DNA of 64,000 nucleotides from Lingula anatina (taxonomy: Eukaryota > Brachiopoda > Lingulata > Lingulida > Lingulidae). Below the pieces are notes generated by a model that saw nothing but the letters and a program-made list of their open reading frames with translations, had not been told where the DNA came from and searched no databases. Position 1 is the first letter of the stretch. Every line of letters starts with the position of its first letter. The DNA is taken from the NCBI RefSeq assembly GCF_001039355.2, contig NW_019774692.1:472461-536460 (forward strand). Direction: 5' to 3'. The position numbers and the translations under genes are program-made. Of this stretch, positions 1 through 10,682 are shown piece by piece.

Positions 1-260
1 CAACTACTGGGTTACATACATATGATGTAAAAAAATTAATTGATGTTTTAGATACATTAGTTAACAATGGTGAAACAATAATATTAATTGAACATAATTT
101 AGATGTTATTAAATGTTCTGATTATATAATTGATTTAGGTCCATATGGAGGTATAAATGGCGGTTCAATTGTTGCAAGTGGTACACCTGAAGAAATAGCA
201 AAAAATAAAAAATCATTAACTGGTATTTATTTAAAAGATATTTTAAAAAATAATAAATAA
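1..260 (+). CDS. uvrA: UvrA C-terminal end (partial)
   Basis: This is the last 85 codons of the excinuclease ABC subunit A, the damage-recognition ATPase of nucleotide excision repair; the rest lies upstream of the window. The frame begins at base 3. The second ABC ATPase domain is recognisable by TTGLH near the edge, then the Walker B/switch region [14 protein letters not shown], the IIDLGPYGG motif and the ending [11 protein letters not shown], all hallmarks of UvrA C-termini. It stops at TAA 258-260. uvrC follows 31 bp later on the same strand, so the two repair genes probably share a transcript. Confidence 0.95.
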   Translation, partial: TTGLHTYDVKKLIDVLDTLVNNGETIILIEHNLDVIKCSDYIIDLGPYGGINGGSIVASGTPEEIAKNKKSLTGIYLKDILKNNK

Positions 261-291
261 TTAAATAAAATTATATAAATTTTTAAATATA

Positions 292-1869
292 ATGAATAAT
301 TTAAAAAATTTAAATGAAAAAATAAATAAATTATCTAATTTAACTGGTTGTTATTTATTTAAAAATAAAGATAATGAAATAATTTATGTTGGTAAAGCAA
401 AAGAGTTAAAAAATAGAATTAAACAACATTTTTTAATAAATAAAGAAAATAATAAAGCTAAATTAATGTTAAATGAAATATATGATTTTGATGTTATATT
501 TACAAACAATGAAAAAGAAGCATTTATTTTAGAACATAATTTAATTAAAAAGAATTTACCAAAATATAATATTATTCTTTTAGATGATAGAACATATCCA
601 TTTATTTTTATACCTAAAGTAAAAGATCCATATTATAAATTAGTATGGAAAAGAACAAAATTAAATGGAATTTATTTTGGTCCATTTCCAGATAAATATA
701 GTATTAAAAGTATTTTAAATTTATTAGAAATATTGTTTCCATTAAAAAGATGTTATAAGTTAAAAAGTAATAATAAACCATGTTTTTATTATCATTTAAA
801 ACAATGTTCTGGTGCATGTTTTAAAGAAATAAAAAATAAATATTATCAAGATCAAATAAATTTAGTCAAAAAATTTTTTGAAGGAAAAACTCAAAAAATT
901 AATAAAATTATTAAAAATAAAATAGAAATTTTAACTAAAAATTTACAATTTGAAGAAGCATTAAAACAAAAAAGATTATTAGAAAAAATAAAAGAATTTA
1001 ATGAAAAACAAACTATAGATTTAAATTTAAAAATAAATGCTGATTTTTTAAATTTTATAAATAATGATAATGAAATTGTAATAATAATTTTTTCATATAG
1101 AAATGGAAAATTTCAATTAAAAAAAGAAAATAAATTTGCTTTATATAATAATAATATTTTAGAAACTATTCTTAATTTTTTATTAGAATTTTATAATTTT
1201 TTTCCATTTCCAAAAACATTAATGATTCCAGAAAATATTGATATTAAAATTTTAAAAAATATATATGATTTTAAAATTATAATCCCAAAAAAAGGTATTA
1301 AAAAAGAAGTATTAAATTTAATATATAAAAATGCAAAAATTTTATTAAATAAAAAAATATTAAAAATAAAATCTGAAGTACAAAATAAAAATTTAATTTT
1401 ATTAAAAGAAATATTAAATTTAAATAAAATACCAAAGATAATTGAATTTTTAGATTTATCTTATATTGATAATAATATAATTGCTTGTTTTATACATTTT
1501 TTAAATGGAAATTTTATTGCATTTAAAACTAAAATAATTGAATTTAAGTCAAATTTAAATAATGAAAAAGATTATTTTTATAAAGTTATTTTAAAAAGAT
1601 ATTTAAATAAAGAATTACCAAATTTATTAATTTTAGATGGTGCAATTTTACAAATGCAAGGAACTTTAAAAGCTTTTAAAGAATTAAAAAAATATACAAA
1701 TGTAATTGGTCTTGTAAAAGATATAAGACATAAAACAGATTATATTTTAGATAAAAATTTTAAAAAAATTATTATAAATAATGAAGAGTTATTAAAATTT
1801 TTATCTAAAATTCAAGATTTAGGACATAAAATTGCTATTAATAAATTAAGAAGTTTAAAAAAAATTTAA
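292..1869 (+). CDS. uvrC: Excinuclease ABC subunit C
   Basis: UvrC makes the two incisions flanking a UvrAB-marked lesion. The 525-residue product has an N-terminal GIY-YIG nuclease domain (GCY at 19-21, YVGKAKELKNRI at 32-43), a UVR region around residues 220-235 (QFEEALKQKRLLEKI) and the C-terminal RNase H-like nuclease (EFLDLSYID, NLLILDGAILQMQ, DLGHKIAI). It is shorter than the usual roughly 570-610 residues: it stops just after the motif equivalent to RDEAHRFA, so the C-terminal helix-hairpin-helix DNA-binding region is missing. It is co-oriented with uvrA. No TGA Trp codon occurs within it. Confidence 0.94.
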   Translation: MNNLKNLNEKINKLSNLTGCYLFKNKDNEIIYVGKAKELKNRIKQHFLINKENNKAKLMLNEIYDFDVIFTNNEKEAFILEHNLIKKNLPKYNIILLDDRTYPFIFIPKVKDPYYKLVWKRTKLNGIYFGPFPDKYSIKSILNLLEILFPLKRCYKLKSNNKPCFYYHLKQCSGACFKEIKNKYYQDQINLVKKFFEGKTQKINKIIKNKIEILTKNLQFEEALKQKRLLEKIKEFNEKQTIDLNLKINADFLNFINNDNEIVIIIFSYRNGKFQLKKENKFALYNNNILETILNFLLEFYNFFPFPKTLMIPENIDIKILKNIYDFKIIIPKKGIKKEVLNLIYKNAKILLNKKILKIKSEVQNKNLILLKEILNLNKIPKIIEFLDLSYIDNNIIACFIHFLNGNFIAFKTKIIEFKSNLNNEKDYFYKVILKRYLNKELPNLLILDGAILQMQGTLKAFKELKKYTNVIGLVKDIRHKTDYILDKNFKKIIINNEELLKFLSKIQDLGHKIAINKLRSLKKI

Positions 1870-2065
1870 ATAAATGATTTTATTAATTTGTATTTTTAAA
1901 TATTTATTGTTTTATTAAATTATAAAAATATTATTTAATATTATTTTTTTAAAAATAATTTAACATAAAATAATTTTTATTTAATAAATTATAATAAAAA
2001 ATATTAGTTAATATTTATTTTTATTTAATAAAAAAATAAAAAAAAATATAAAAAAGGGGAATGAC

Positions 2066-3016
2066 ATGAATAATTATTTTAAAGAATTAAAAGATGAAAT
2101 TAAAACAGCTTCTTTACTACAAAAAGGGTTGTTAGTTTTAGGTGTTGTTGCTATTGGTACAACAGCTGCTATGATTGGTGTTGTATCAGTAAATAATTCT
2201 GAAAAATCAAAAACAGAAAAAGAAGAATCAATATCATCTTTAGAAGAATCAAAAATTTCAACAAAAGAAACAGTAAAAAATATAGAAGAAGCTGCTTCTA
2301 AAGATCGACAACAAGGTCCTAAAGGTGAAAAAGGTGACAAAGGCGAAAAAGGTGATACTGGACCAGAAGGACCACATGGACCACCCGGACCAAGAGGTGA
2401 AAGAGGACCAGTAGGACCACAAGGACCTAAAGGTGATCCAGGTGAAAGAGGACCAGTAGGACAAAAAGGACAACAGGGTGAAAGAGGTGCACAAGGTATC
2501 CAAGGTTTAAGAGGGCCAACAGGTTTACAAGGTGAAAGAGGTGCACAAGGCATCCAAGGTGAAAGAGGACCAGCAGGACCTAAAGGTGCTAAAGGTGACA
2601 GAGGTGAACAAGGTATTCGAGGATTTGCTGGAGAAGAAGGACAAAGAGGTGAAAGAGGACCACAAGGACCAGAAGGACCAAGAGGACCTCAAGGACCCGC
2701 AGGACCCGCAGGACCACAAGGAAACAAAGGTGACACAGGTGACACAGGTGATAGAGGACCAGCAGGACCAAGAGGTGCAACAGGACCAGCAGGTGCTGAT
2801 GCAACTTTAACACCAGCACAAACAACAGCTTTAGATGTTACTGTTCCAGAACTGAGAACACAAATAGAAAACTTAAATACTGAAATAAATACTCTTAAAA
2901 ATACAGTTAGCAATCAACAAAATACAATTAACCGTCTTGAAAGTACAGTTACAGATCTTGACAGAACAGTTACTTCTCTTCAAACAACAGTAGCTAATTT
3001 TGTACGTACACCATAA
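2066..3016 (+). CDS. Collagen-like membrane-anchored surface protein 1
   Basis: 316 residues. A short basic N-terminus is followed by one hydrophobic segment (about residues 19-43, [13 protein letters not shown]), read as a signal anchor, and a charged Ser/Glu-rich stalk to about residue 80. A collagen-like Gly-X-Y region follows (about 84-245, rich in GPQGP, GERG and GDTG triplets). The C-terminus (about 255-310) has heptad-like Leu/Ile/Val spacing consistent with a trimerising coiled coil. The first about 80 residues are nearly identical to those of the second collagen-like gene at 4160, so the two are paralogues. The likely location is the outer membrane face, in adhesion or host mimicry (inference). 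An aaaagggg Shine-Dalgarno lies 6 bp upstream and a strong terminator follows. Confidence 0.88.
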   Translation: MNNYFKELKDEIKTASLLQKGLLVLGVVAIGTTAAMIGVVSVNNSEKSKTEKEESISSLEESKISTKETVKNIEEAASKDRQQGPKGEKGDKGEKGDTGPEGPHGPPGPRGERGPVGPQGPKGDPGERGPVGQKGQQGERGAQGIQGLRGPTGLQGERGAQGIQGERGPAGPKGAKGDRGEQGIRGFAGEEGQRGERGPQGPEGPRGPQGPAGPAGPQGNKGDTGDTGDRGPAGPRGATGPAGADATLTPAQTTALDVTVPELRTQIENLNTEINTLKNTVSNQQNTINRLESTVTDLDRTVTSLQTTVANFVRTP

Positions 3017-3050
3017 TTAATTTTTTTAATTAATAATTGATTATAAAAAC

Positions 3051-3083
3051 AAAAAATCTAAGTAAAAATTACTTAGATTTTTT
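3051..3083 (+). terminator. Rho-independent terminator after collagen-like gene 1
   Basis: A perfect 15-bp inverted repeat (AAAAAATCTAAGTAA and its complement) around a 3-nt AAA loop ends in a T run, starting 35 bp after the stop codon. The A/T tails make it potentially bidirectional. Confidence 0.9.
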
Positions 3084-4116
3084 GTTTAAAAATATTAAAA
3101 TTAAATTTAAAAATATATTGTTTTTTATATATTTAAATTATATTTAATTATTTAATTTATAAGTTAAAAAAAAATTATTTATAAATAATATAATAAATTT
3201 AATAATATATTTTTATTATTTTTATATTTTAATAAATAGAAATTTTTTTATTTATTTTAATATATTACAATAATTTAATTAAAACATTTTTTAAAATGAT
3301 AATTTATTTTTATTTGTTTTTTATAATTCAAATAAAGATAAATTTAAAAAAATTATTAAATATGTAAAATTATTAAAAATATATAAATTTAAAATATAAA
3401 TACATATTTAAAAAGTATAATTTATAAATTTAATATTTTTTAAGATATAGTTTGTTTTAAAAAAATATATCTAGAAAATATAAATCAATAAAGTTAAAAC
3501 ATATTTATTAAGATCTATTAGTATATATAAATAAAAAGAAAAATTAAAAATACAATAAAAATTAACAAAAACAAAAGGGTTAGAATAAAAAAATACAAGT
3601 TGTTTTAATACATAGAAAAATAGAAATACAAAAATAACAACAATAATAATGAAAAATACAACAACAAGTTCAAATAAACAAACTATTTGAAATATAAATC
3701 AAAAATTTATTTTCTTTAATAAAAGATATTGAAATAAAAATAAATAATAATCAAGCAATTGTAATTAATTAAAATAATAAAGAAAGTTTTAAATATTTTT
3801 TGTTAAATTATTAAAAGAATCAAAAATATATACTTTATATAATTTTTATCAAAATATAAAAAATATTATTGATAAATTTGATGAATTATTATCTTATACA
3901 TTTTCTATTATTGATAATGAAAATATCATAAATATAATTGATTTATATAAGTCATATTTATGAATTAATTATAGTTTTGGTAAATATGTAATTATAAATA
4001 CTTATTTTTTATATCAATAATTTGTATTTATTAATAATATTTAAAATACTAATATAAAAAATTATTAAAATAAATACAAATAATTTATATAAAATATATA
4101 GAAATTATATTTAAAT
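3084..4116. other. Long non-coding stretch with decayed coding sequence
   Basis: About 1 kb with no intact gene on either strand. The first 450 bp is almost pure A/T without coding signal. From about 3560 onward short reading-frame pieces with normal codon use appear, broken by stops and at least one frameshift; these are listed separately as a pseudogene. No tRNA, insertion sequence or inverted repeat was recognised. Confidence 0.7.
3560..4020 (+). pseudogene. Decayed gene fragment of unknown family
   Basis: The clearest remnant is an open run at 3799-4020 (about 73 codons with ordinary codon use, including TGA as Trp, e.g. IYTLYNFYQNIKNI and YKSYLWINYSFGKYVI) ending in TAA. Upstream it connects through a frameshift near 3790-3800 to another coding-like piece (LFSLIKDIEIKINN) that carries an in-frame TAA near 3770. 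No start codon with a ribosome site is preserved. The family is not recognised; a former surface-protein gene between the two collagen-like genes is possible but unproven. Confidence 0.45.
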
Positions 4117-4151
4117 AAAAAAATTAAAAAAATTAAAAAAATTAAAAAAAA
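4117..4151 (+). repeat. 9-bp tandem repeat just upstream of collagen-like gene 2
   Basis: Three head-to-tail units of seven A plus TT, then eight A, run straight into the aaggag ribosome site 8 bp before the ATG at 4160. Such slippage-prone tracts at the promoter or 5' leader of surface-protein genes can switch expression in mycoplasmas (known for other loci); that role here is inference. Confidence 0.6.
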
Positions 4152-4159
4152 GGAGAAAA

Positions 4160-6745
4160 ATGAAAAGATATTTAAGTGAATTAAAAGATGAAATTAAAAC
4201 TTCATCTATATTTGAAAAAGGATTATTAGTTTTAGGTGTTGTAGCTATTGGTACAACAGTTGGTATGATTGGAGTTGTATCAGTAAATAATTCATATAAA
4301 TCAAAAGTAGAAAAAGAAGAATCAATATCATCTTTAGAAGAATCAAAAACTTCAACAAAAGAAACAGTAAAAAATATAGAAGAAGCTGCTTCTAAAGTTG
4401 GACCACAAGGACCAAAAGGTGAACCAGGACCACAAGGACCTAAAGGTGACACAGGTGATAGAGGACCAGCAGGACCCCAAGGTGTTAAAGGTGACACAGG
4501 TGATAGAGGACCAACAGGACCAAGAGGTGCAACAGGACCAGCAGGCGCTAAAGGTGAAAAAGGTGATACAGGTGATGCTGGTCAAGATGCAACTGATGCA
4601 CAAGTAGAATCAGCTGTTACAACATACATGGGAACAGATGCAGCTAGAACAAGATTTAGAGGACCAGCAGGACAAAATGGTGCTCCAGGTGCTAAAGGTG
4701 AAAAAGGTGATACAGGTGAACAAGGACCAGCTCCAACTGTAGAACAAATAAAAACAGCTGCTATAGCTTATTTTAATGAAATAGTAGATCTTAGAACATT
4801 TGTAAATATAATTGATACTAGTCAAACTATTACAATTTCTAATACAAATAAAGAAAATTATAAAAAACTTGGTGAGTTTGCAAAAGAATTATCAATATAT
4901 ACTAGTGCAAATGAAAATGATACTGTAAAAGTTCTTATTGATAAATTAATTGCACAAACAAATGGAGATTTAACAGATGATGAAAAAACAAATCTTCAAA
5001 CTATAATTAATACAGTTAAAACAGAAATTAATAAAATATTACCACAAGGTTTAAGAGGTAATGACGGTGTTCCTGCAAGTGATGAACAAATAAAAACAGC
5101 TGCTATAAATTATTTTAATGAAATAGTAAGTATTAAAACATTAATAAATACTATTCAAACAAAATTAAATGCTGGTGAAGATATTACTATTGATAATTCA
5201 AATAAATTAGAATTTAAAAAACTTGCTGAATTTGCTAAAAAATTATCCATTTATACAGGTGCATCACAAAGTGATTCAACAAGAATTGTAGTTGATAAAT
5301 TTTATACTGGTCAAGATATTAATTTTCAAAATGAAATATTACAAGTACAAAATATAATTAATACAGTTAAAGCAGAAATTAATAAAATATTACCACAAGG
5401 TGCAACTGATGATAAAGTATATGAACAAGTTTTAAAATATATTAGTAATTTAGTTGCTATTAGAGAATTAATAAATACTGTTGATGATAATACTGTTATT
5501 AATGAATATAATAAAAATGCATGAAAAAAAGTTGGATTATTTGCATTAACTATACAATCAATAAAAAATATTAGTAATTTAGAAAGTATTTCTGAATGAT
5601 TAAGAGATGGAGATGGTGTAGATTTATCTAATTCTGAGAACAAAAGGGAATTTAACATTATAATTGAAAAAATTAAAGTAGAAATTAATAGAATATTACC
5701 TCAAGGTGAAAGAGGTAATGATGCTACACCAGAACAAATAAAAACAGCTGCTATAAATTATTTTAATGAAATAGTAGATCTTAGAACATTTGTAAATACA
5801 ATTGATACTAGTCAAAATATTACAATTACTGATACAAACAAAGCAGATTATAAAAAATTTGGTGATTTTGCAAAAACATTATCAATATATACTAATGCAA
5901 ATACAAATGATTCTATAAAAGTTCTTATTAATAAATTAATTTCACAAACAACTGGTGATTTACAAGATGATGAAAAAATAAACCTTAACACTATAATTAA
6001 TACAGTTAAATTAGAAATTAATAGAATATTACCACAAGGACTAAAAGGTGATGATGCAAAATGAGAAGATGATTTTCAAGTATTAGAAAATGCTTGAGAT
6101 TTAGCTAAACAATGAAAAGATGCTACTGATACATCTACTTTAAATACTGCAACTGTTGCTAATAAAGCTAAATGACAATCTATTGCAAAATGAGCTAAAA
6201 AAGATGAAACATTTTATATTGGTGCAATTCAAACTTTAATTGATCAAATAATAACATGAGATACTACTATTTTTGATATTATTAATGCTGATAGAGCTAA
6301 TTTAAAATTAATAGCAACAAAAGCAAAAGAAAAAATTGATGAAAAAATTTCATTGTTTAAAGAAAATGAAGAATTAAATAAAAAAGTTGAAGATTTTGAT
6401 TTATTTCAAGTTGCAATAAAAATTTACAATTTAGTTTACCAATGAACAAACACTCTTTATAGACCTGTTGATATTAAAACTAATGCATCAATAATAAATA
6501 AAATTAATTGAAAATATATTGCAGAATGAGCTAAAATGGATACCACATATTATAATAATGTTCAAAAAAAAGCAATGATTGATAATATTTTAGATGATAA
6601 TAATGATGATCTTTTAAGTCAAATTTCAACTCAAGATGATGCTGAAATTGTAGATAGACAAGTTAAATTAACAGAAATTGCTTCAAAAGCATTAGCAAAA
6701 ATTAGAGAAAAATATGAATTTTTACAATTGATATTTGGTCATTAA
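4160..6745 (+). CDS. Collagen-like membrane-anchored surface protein 2, with repeated globular domains
   Basis: 861 residues under code 4; several TGA codons read as Trp. The N-terminal about 80 residues match collagen-like protein 1, including the single membrane anchor ([13 protein letters not shown]). Gly-X-Y segments span about residues 83-195, interrupted by a short non-collagen insert. Then follow homologous units of about 110-130 residues, each starting near EQIKTAAI.YFNEIV and ending near EINKILPQG or EINRILPQG, with one short Gly-X-Y-like linker each (e.g. GLRGNDGV, GERGNDAT). The C-terminal about 230 residues are Trp-containing and predicted helical. An aaggag ribosome site lies 8 bp before the ATG. 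Surface-exposed, function unknown. A hairpin terminator follows. Confidence 0.87.
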
Positions 6746-6790
6746 TATATAATATTTTTTATTATTTTTTTAAAATTATATATTTAAAAT

Positions 6791-6822
6791 TTAAGGTGTT
6801 GAATAATTTTCAACACCTTAAA
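6791..6822 (+). terminator. Terminator after collagen-like gene 2
   Basis: The inverted repeat TTAAGGTGTTGAA / TTCAACACCTTAA with a short loop, followed by an A/T-rich tail, 45 bp past the stop codon. Confidence 0.85.
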
Positions 6823-6870
6823 TATTTTTTTTATAAAAAAAATAATAATTAAGTTATTATAAAAATAATT

Positions 6871-7365
6871 ATGGGAATTTCAGAAATAAGTATTATTTTA
6901 AGTACTACATCTATTTTTTTACTTTTAATATTAAAAGTATTTACAGTTTTAGAGTTATTAGAAGAGAAGGTATTTTGAATTTGATGATGAAAAAATAAAA
7001 ATGTTTTTGATGAAATAAAAGGGATAAATAATAAATCAAGATTTTGAAAAACAACAAATTCAGATTTATTTGTTGTTGTTCAAACATCAATAAAAACAAA
7101 AGAAATTAATTTTCCACTTTCAAAAGATATTTCAAATTCAACATATAAAATATCTAAAAATTATAGTAGTAAATCATTATTTAATATTAATAAAATAATT
7201 TTTACAGATGAAAAAATATATTATTTTTTCATAATTGATAATAAAACAGAAAATAAACCAAAATTTAAATTACAATTTAGAACAAATTCATCTTTTGAAG
7301 CTTTTAAAGCATTAAAAAAATATGATTTAATTTATACTGAATCATCTATTAGAAAATTAATTTAA
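6871..7365 (+). CDS. Membrane-anchored protein heading the OLD-ATPase operon
   Basis: 164 residues under code 4. One N-terminal hydrophobic segment (about residues 6-27, ISIILSTTSIFLLLILKVF) is followed by a Trp-rich junction (WIWWWKN) and a soluble mixed alpha/beta C-terminal part of about 120 residues. No family is recognised. It ends only 4 bp before the ATPase/TOPRIM gene and points the same way, so the two are almost certainly co-transcribed. A role as membrane sensor or effector for the ATPase is inference. Confidence 0.7.
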
Positions 7366-7369
7366 AAAA

Positions 7370-9235
7370 ATGATTATTAAAATTAAAAATTTATCTTGTT
7401 TTGTTGATACAGAATTTTATTTTAACTTAGAAAAACAAAATCACATATTTTTAGGTTTAAATGGATCAGGAAAAACACAATTTTTAGAATTATTAGAAAG
7501 ATATTTAAAAAATGATGAATTAGATAATATAAAAACAAATTCAAACATAATATCACGCAGATTTATGTTTTCTAATTTTTTTGAAAAAGAAATAACTAAT
7601 CGTAATTTTTTTGTGATTATTTTTACAACACAAGATTTAGAATATTTATTAAAAAATTTTTCTTTATTTGGAAAAGATAAAGAAAAATATGAAGAAAAAT
7701 TAAAAATATTAAAAAAAAATAAAATTAAGAATTTATTTATTTTTATAAAACCAGAAAATGAATTAAATTTTTTTGCAATTGTAAATATTGAAATAAATGA
7801 GATTTTTAAATTATTTACTCCAAGTATAATTTATAAACGTCAACAACAAAAAATAAAATTTGAAAATTTTACAGAAGAATATTTTTATTATTCATTTAGA
7901 AGTTTAAATTTTTTTAATGAAAGTATAAGAAGAAAAGATATTGTTAATATTTTTTATGATTTTTTTATTCATAATTTAAATATAAATTTTTTAAAACCAA
8001 TTGAAAAGTTTAATTTTAATTTTAAAGATAATTCGAAAAATTTAAAATCATTTTATAGTTTTAATGTTTTTACAAAAAGTAGTATTTTTAAAATTTTAAA
8101 AAGTAATGAAATATTTACAAATGAAGAATTAAAAATATTAAAAAATAATTTTAATGATCCAGATATATGTTGAAGTTATAGATTTGAAATAGAAAAAAAA
8201 GAAATAGAAAATAAAATTAATTCATTTTTAAATAAACAAAAAAAAGAAGATTTAATAAATTTAAAAATTACTCATCTTGGATTTCATTTTTATTTAAAAA
8301 ATAATTTTAATTCTAAAAAAGAATTATCAATTAATTTTGTAAGTAGTGGAAATGCAACATATAGTAATTTAATACATTTTATAAAAGAAAAAGAAAATTT
8401 ATATATAAATAATAAAGATCAAATATTTTTATTTTTAATAGATGAACCTGATAGATCATTACATGTAAATTTAGTTTTAAAATTAAAAGATGAATTTAAA
8501 AATTTAATAAAAGAAAATAAAAATGTTTATTTATTAATTACAACACATAATCCGTATTTTATAGATGATGATAATTTAAAAGATATTCATTATATAGAGA
8601 ATTTAAATAATAATTCTCAAATATATTCAGAAATTTTTACTCATAATAAAAGACGTGATGAAAATGATGGATTATTACCAATACTTTCAAAAATTCGAAT
8701 TGATAAAGAATTTACACATAATTTAAAAAACAAATATTTAATTTTTGTTGAAGGTTATTCAGAATTTATGATTTTAAAAACAATAAAAAAGATTTTATTA
8801 GATAAATTTAATGATGAAGAAAAGTTAATTTTGAATAATATATTTTTTGTATTTACGAAAGGTATATGTAGTTCACAAATAAAAATAGATATACTTATTA
8901 ATTTTAATGATAAAAAACCATTATTTATTTTTGATGATGGTGAAGCATTTGAAAAATACTTTAAAAAAGAAAAAAAAATTATTTGTAAAGAAAATACTAT
9001 TTTAATAGAAAAAAAAGAAAATCAAGAAAATGCTGATATTTATAATTTATTTGTAAATGAAGAATTTCAAAATAAAAAAATAAATCTTATAAATAAAGAA
9101 TTAATTAAAAAAGTTTCTTTTGTTTTTAATTATATAAAAGCAATAGAAAGTAACCAAATAAAATTAAATGATCAAACAATTTCAAATTTTAAGAAATTAT
9201 TTGATGAAATAATATATAAAATAAAAAATTTTTAA
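7370..9235 (+). CDS. OLD-family ATPase with C-terminal TOPRIM nuclease domain (copy 1)
   Basis: 621 residues under code 4. The N-terminal SMC/ABC-like ATPase has Walker A GLNGSGKT at 29-36 and Walker B IFLFLIDEPD with D358/E359, followed by the ATPase histidine region LLITTHNPYF. The TOPRIM domain follows, with VEGYSE (Glu at about 461) and FDDGEAF (Asp at about 522), so the metal-binding acidic residues are present. OLD-family proteins act as nucleases in phage defence (lambda P2 OLD, Gabija GajA); there is no UvrD-like GajB gene next to it. It sits between a membrane protein (4 bp upstream) and a 302-residue unknown protein (16 bp downstream), making a three-gene operon. A paralogue lies on the minus strand at 13367-15217. 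Confidence 0.85.
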
Positions 9236-9251
9236 TTAAAAAAATAAAATC

Positions 9252-10160
9252 ATGAAAATAGAAAAATATTATCAAATATTAAATAAAAATCATTTTGAAT
9301 TCAATTTTTATGTTGAATATAATTATGGTTATAAAAATTTTAGATATATTGATGAAATTAAAAAAATATTAGAAGAAAAAAAATTAAATAAATTAATTTA
9401 TGATTTTTGTAATTTTTTTTTAAATAAAACAATAAATAAAATTAATATTGATAAAAAACAAATAGAAAAAGAAATAAAAAGTATTTGAAAAAAATCTATT
9501 AATAAAAAAGATTTTAATAATAAAATATTTATTATTTTATTATTAAATAAAAAAATAGAAAATAAAAAAATAAATACTAAAAACAAAAGTCATAAAAAAA
9601 ATATTGAAAAAATAAAAGTAAAAGATTTTGAAAAATTTTATAATTCTTTTTATGATAAGAAAATTAATTGTATTTTAAATGATGATGGTAATTTACAAAA
9701 TCAAATTGATTTTAAAATTAATGATAATCTTTTTATAGAATTAACAGATGTAAATCTTTATAAAAAAAGATTTTTACAACTTATTAAAAATAGAGATTTT
9801 AAAAATATAAAATTAGAATTTAAAAAAACAACTGAAACTTACTTGGAAAAAGTTAATTTCTTAAAACATATTTTAAAATCTATTGAAAAAAAAGTTGACA
9901 AACATAAAAATAAAGAAGATATTGATAAATATTTATTGATAAATATTTTAAATTTAGAAAGTTTAATGTGTGAATATAAAAATGAAAAAGAAATTAAAGA
10001 AATATTTTTACTTTTTTATGAAAAAATATTTTCAATAAATAATCATATTGAAATATTAAATAAAAATGTTTATAAAAAAATATTTATTAATTTCAAATTC
10101 TTTCTTAATTGTGAAATTTCAAAAATTTTTGATTTTTATATAATTTTTGATTTTAAATAA
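9252..10160 (+). CDS. Unknown 302-residue partner of OLD-type protein 1
   Basis: 302 residues under code 4 (one TGA Trp). Very Lys/Asn/Ile-rich, no membrane segment, no recognised family. Around residues 155-175 lies IDFKINDNLFIELTDVN, an acidic beta-hairpin-like pattern (Asp, about 9 residues, Glu-x-Thr-Asp) loosely resembling a PD-(D/E)XK nuclease core, but without the usual Lys. This is weak evidence and should not be used as a name. The C-terminal 120 residues look helical. It starts 16 bp after the ATPase gene, so it is probably the third gene of the operon. Confidence 0.7.
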
Positions 10161-10161
10161 A

Positions 10162-10304
10162 TTATTTCAAATCTTTATTTTCAATTATTTTTATAAAAAT
10201 GATTTTAAAATTATTTATTGTTTTTTGATTTAAAAACATATTATTTTCACTATTTTCTATTTGTTCTGCAAAATTTATAAAAAACATTGTATCTTTATTT
10301 TAAA
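10162..10304 (-). pseudogene. 3'-end fragment of an OLD-family gene
   Basis: On the minus strand this encodes a C-terminal tail of about 45 residues ending in a stop. It is nearly identical, at DNA and protein level, to the last 45 codons of the OLD-type gene at 13367-15217 (shared KDTMFFINFAE, MFLNQKTINNF, NKDLK). The rest of the gene is absent, so it is the scar of a deletion or recombination between two OLD copies. Confidence 0.82.
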
Positions 10305-10673
10305 ATGAATAAAAAAGAAAAAAAAGATAAATTATTAGATTTTGATTATGATCAAGATCAAACTTGACTTGTTGCTAAATCAAAAATTAATAATACTGAT
10401 CAAGAAAATATTAATAAAAATAAATTAAAAATTGAAGAAGTTGATGAAAGATCAAAAATATATTTAAGATTTCATTCTTTTTTATTTTTTATTTATATTG
10501 GTTTAACTACAATTGTTTATATTGTTGTATCAACAATTTCATTTAAAAATCCAGTTTATGAATGATGACAAATTATTATTTTTATTGTCTTAATTTTTGT
10601 TTGTGTGATTTTGTCTTTTTTGTGTTTTTTTTTATTTTGAAAATATATTTTTAAAAATAAAAAAGAAAATTAA
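10305..10673 (+). CDS. Small two-helix membrane protein
   Basis: 122 residues under code 4. A charged N-terminus of about 55 residues (DFDYDQDQTW) precedes two hydrophobic segments, about 58-80 (FLFFIYIGLTTIVYIVVSTI) and 90-112, and a Lys-rich tail. No family is recognised. The ATG lies exactly at the edge of the OLD 3' fragment and may derive from its antisense strand, so the 5' end of this gene may have been created by that rearrangement. Confidence 0.55.
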
Positions 10674-10682
10674 ATATATTTT

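Noticed and set aside
1870-2065. A possible small RNA between uvrC and collagen-like gene 1.
   Set aside because: Only A/T-rich sequence with no hairpin or conserved block; most likely the promoter region of the collagen-like gene.
2074-2913. Several long open frames antisense to or overlapping the first collagen-like gene.
   Set aside because: They are rich in Pro/Gly/Cys or Leu/Trp only because they mirror the Gly-X-Y codon repeats; they have no ribosome sites and no domains. The same holds for frames opposite the second collagen-like gene (4111-4825).
2066-6745. Collagen sequences as contamination from an animal host.
   Set aside because: They have bacterial ribosome sites and terminators, a bacterial anchor segment shared by both, TGA Trp codons in the second gene and the same A/T codon bias as the neighbours.
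7370-9235. Gabija (GajA) as the name for the OLD protein.
   Set aside because: The fold is compatible, but no UvrD-like GajB helicase gene is adjacent; only the broader OLD family name is justified.
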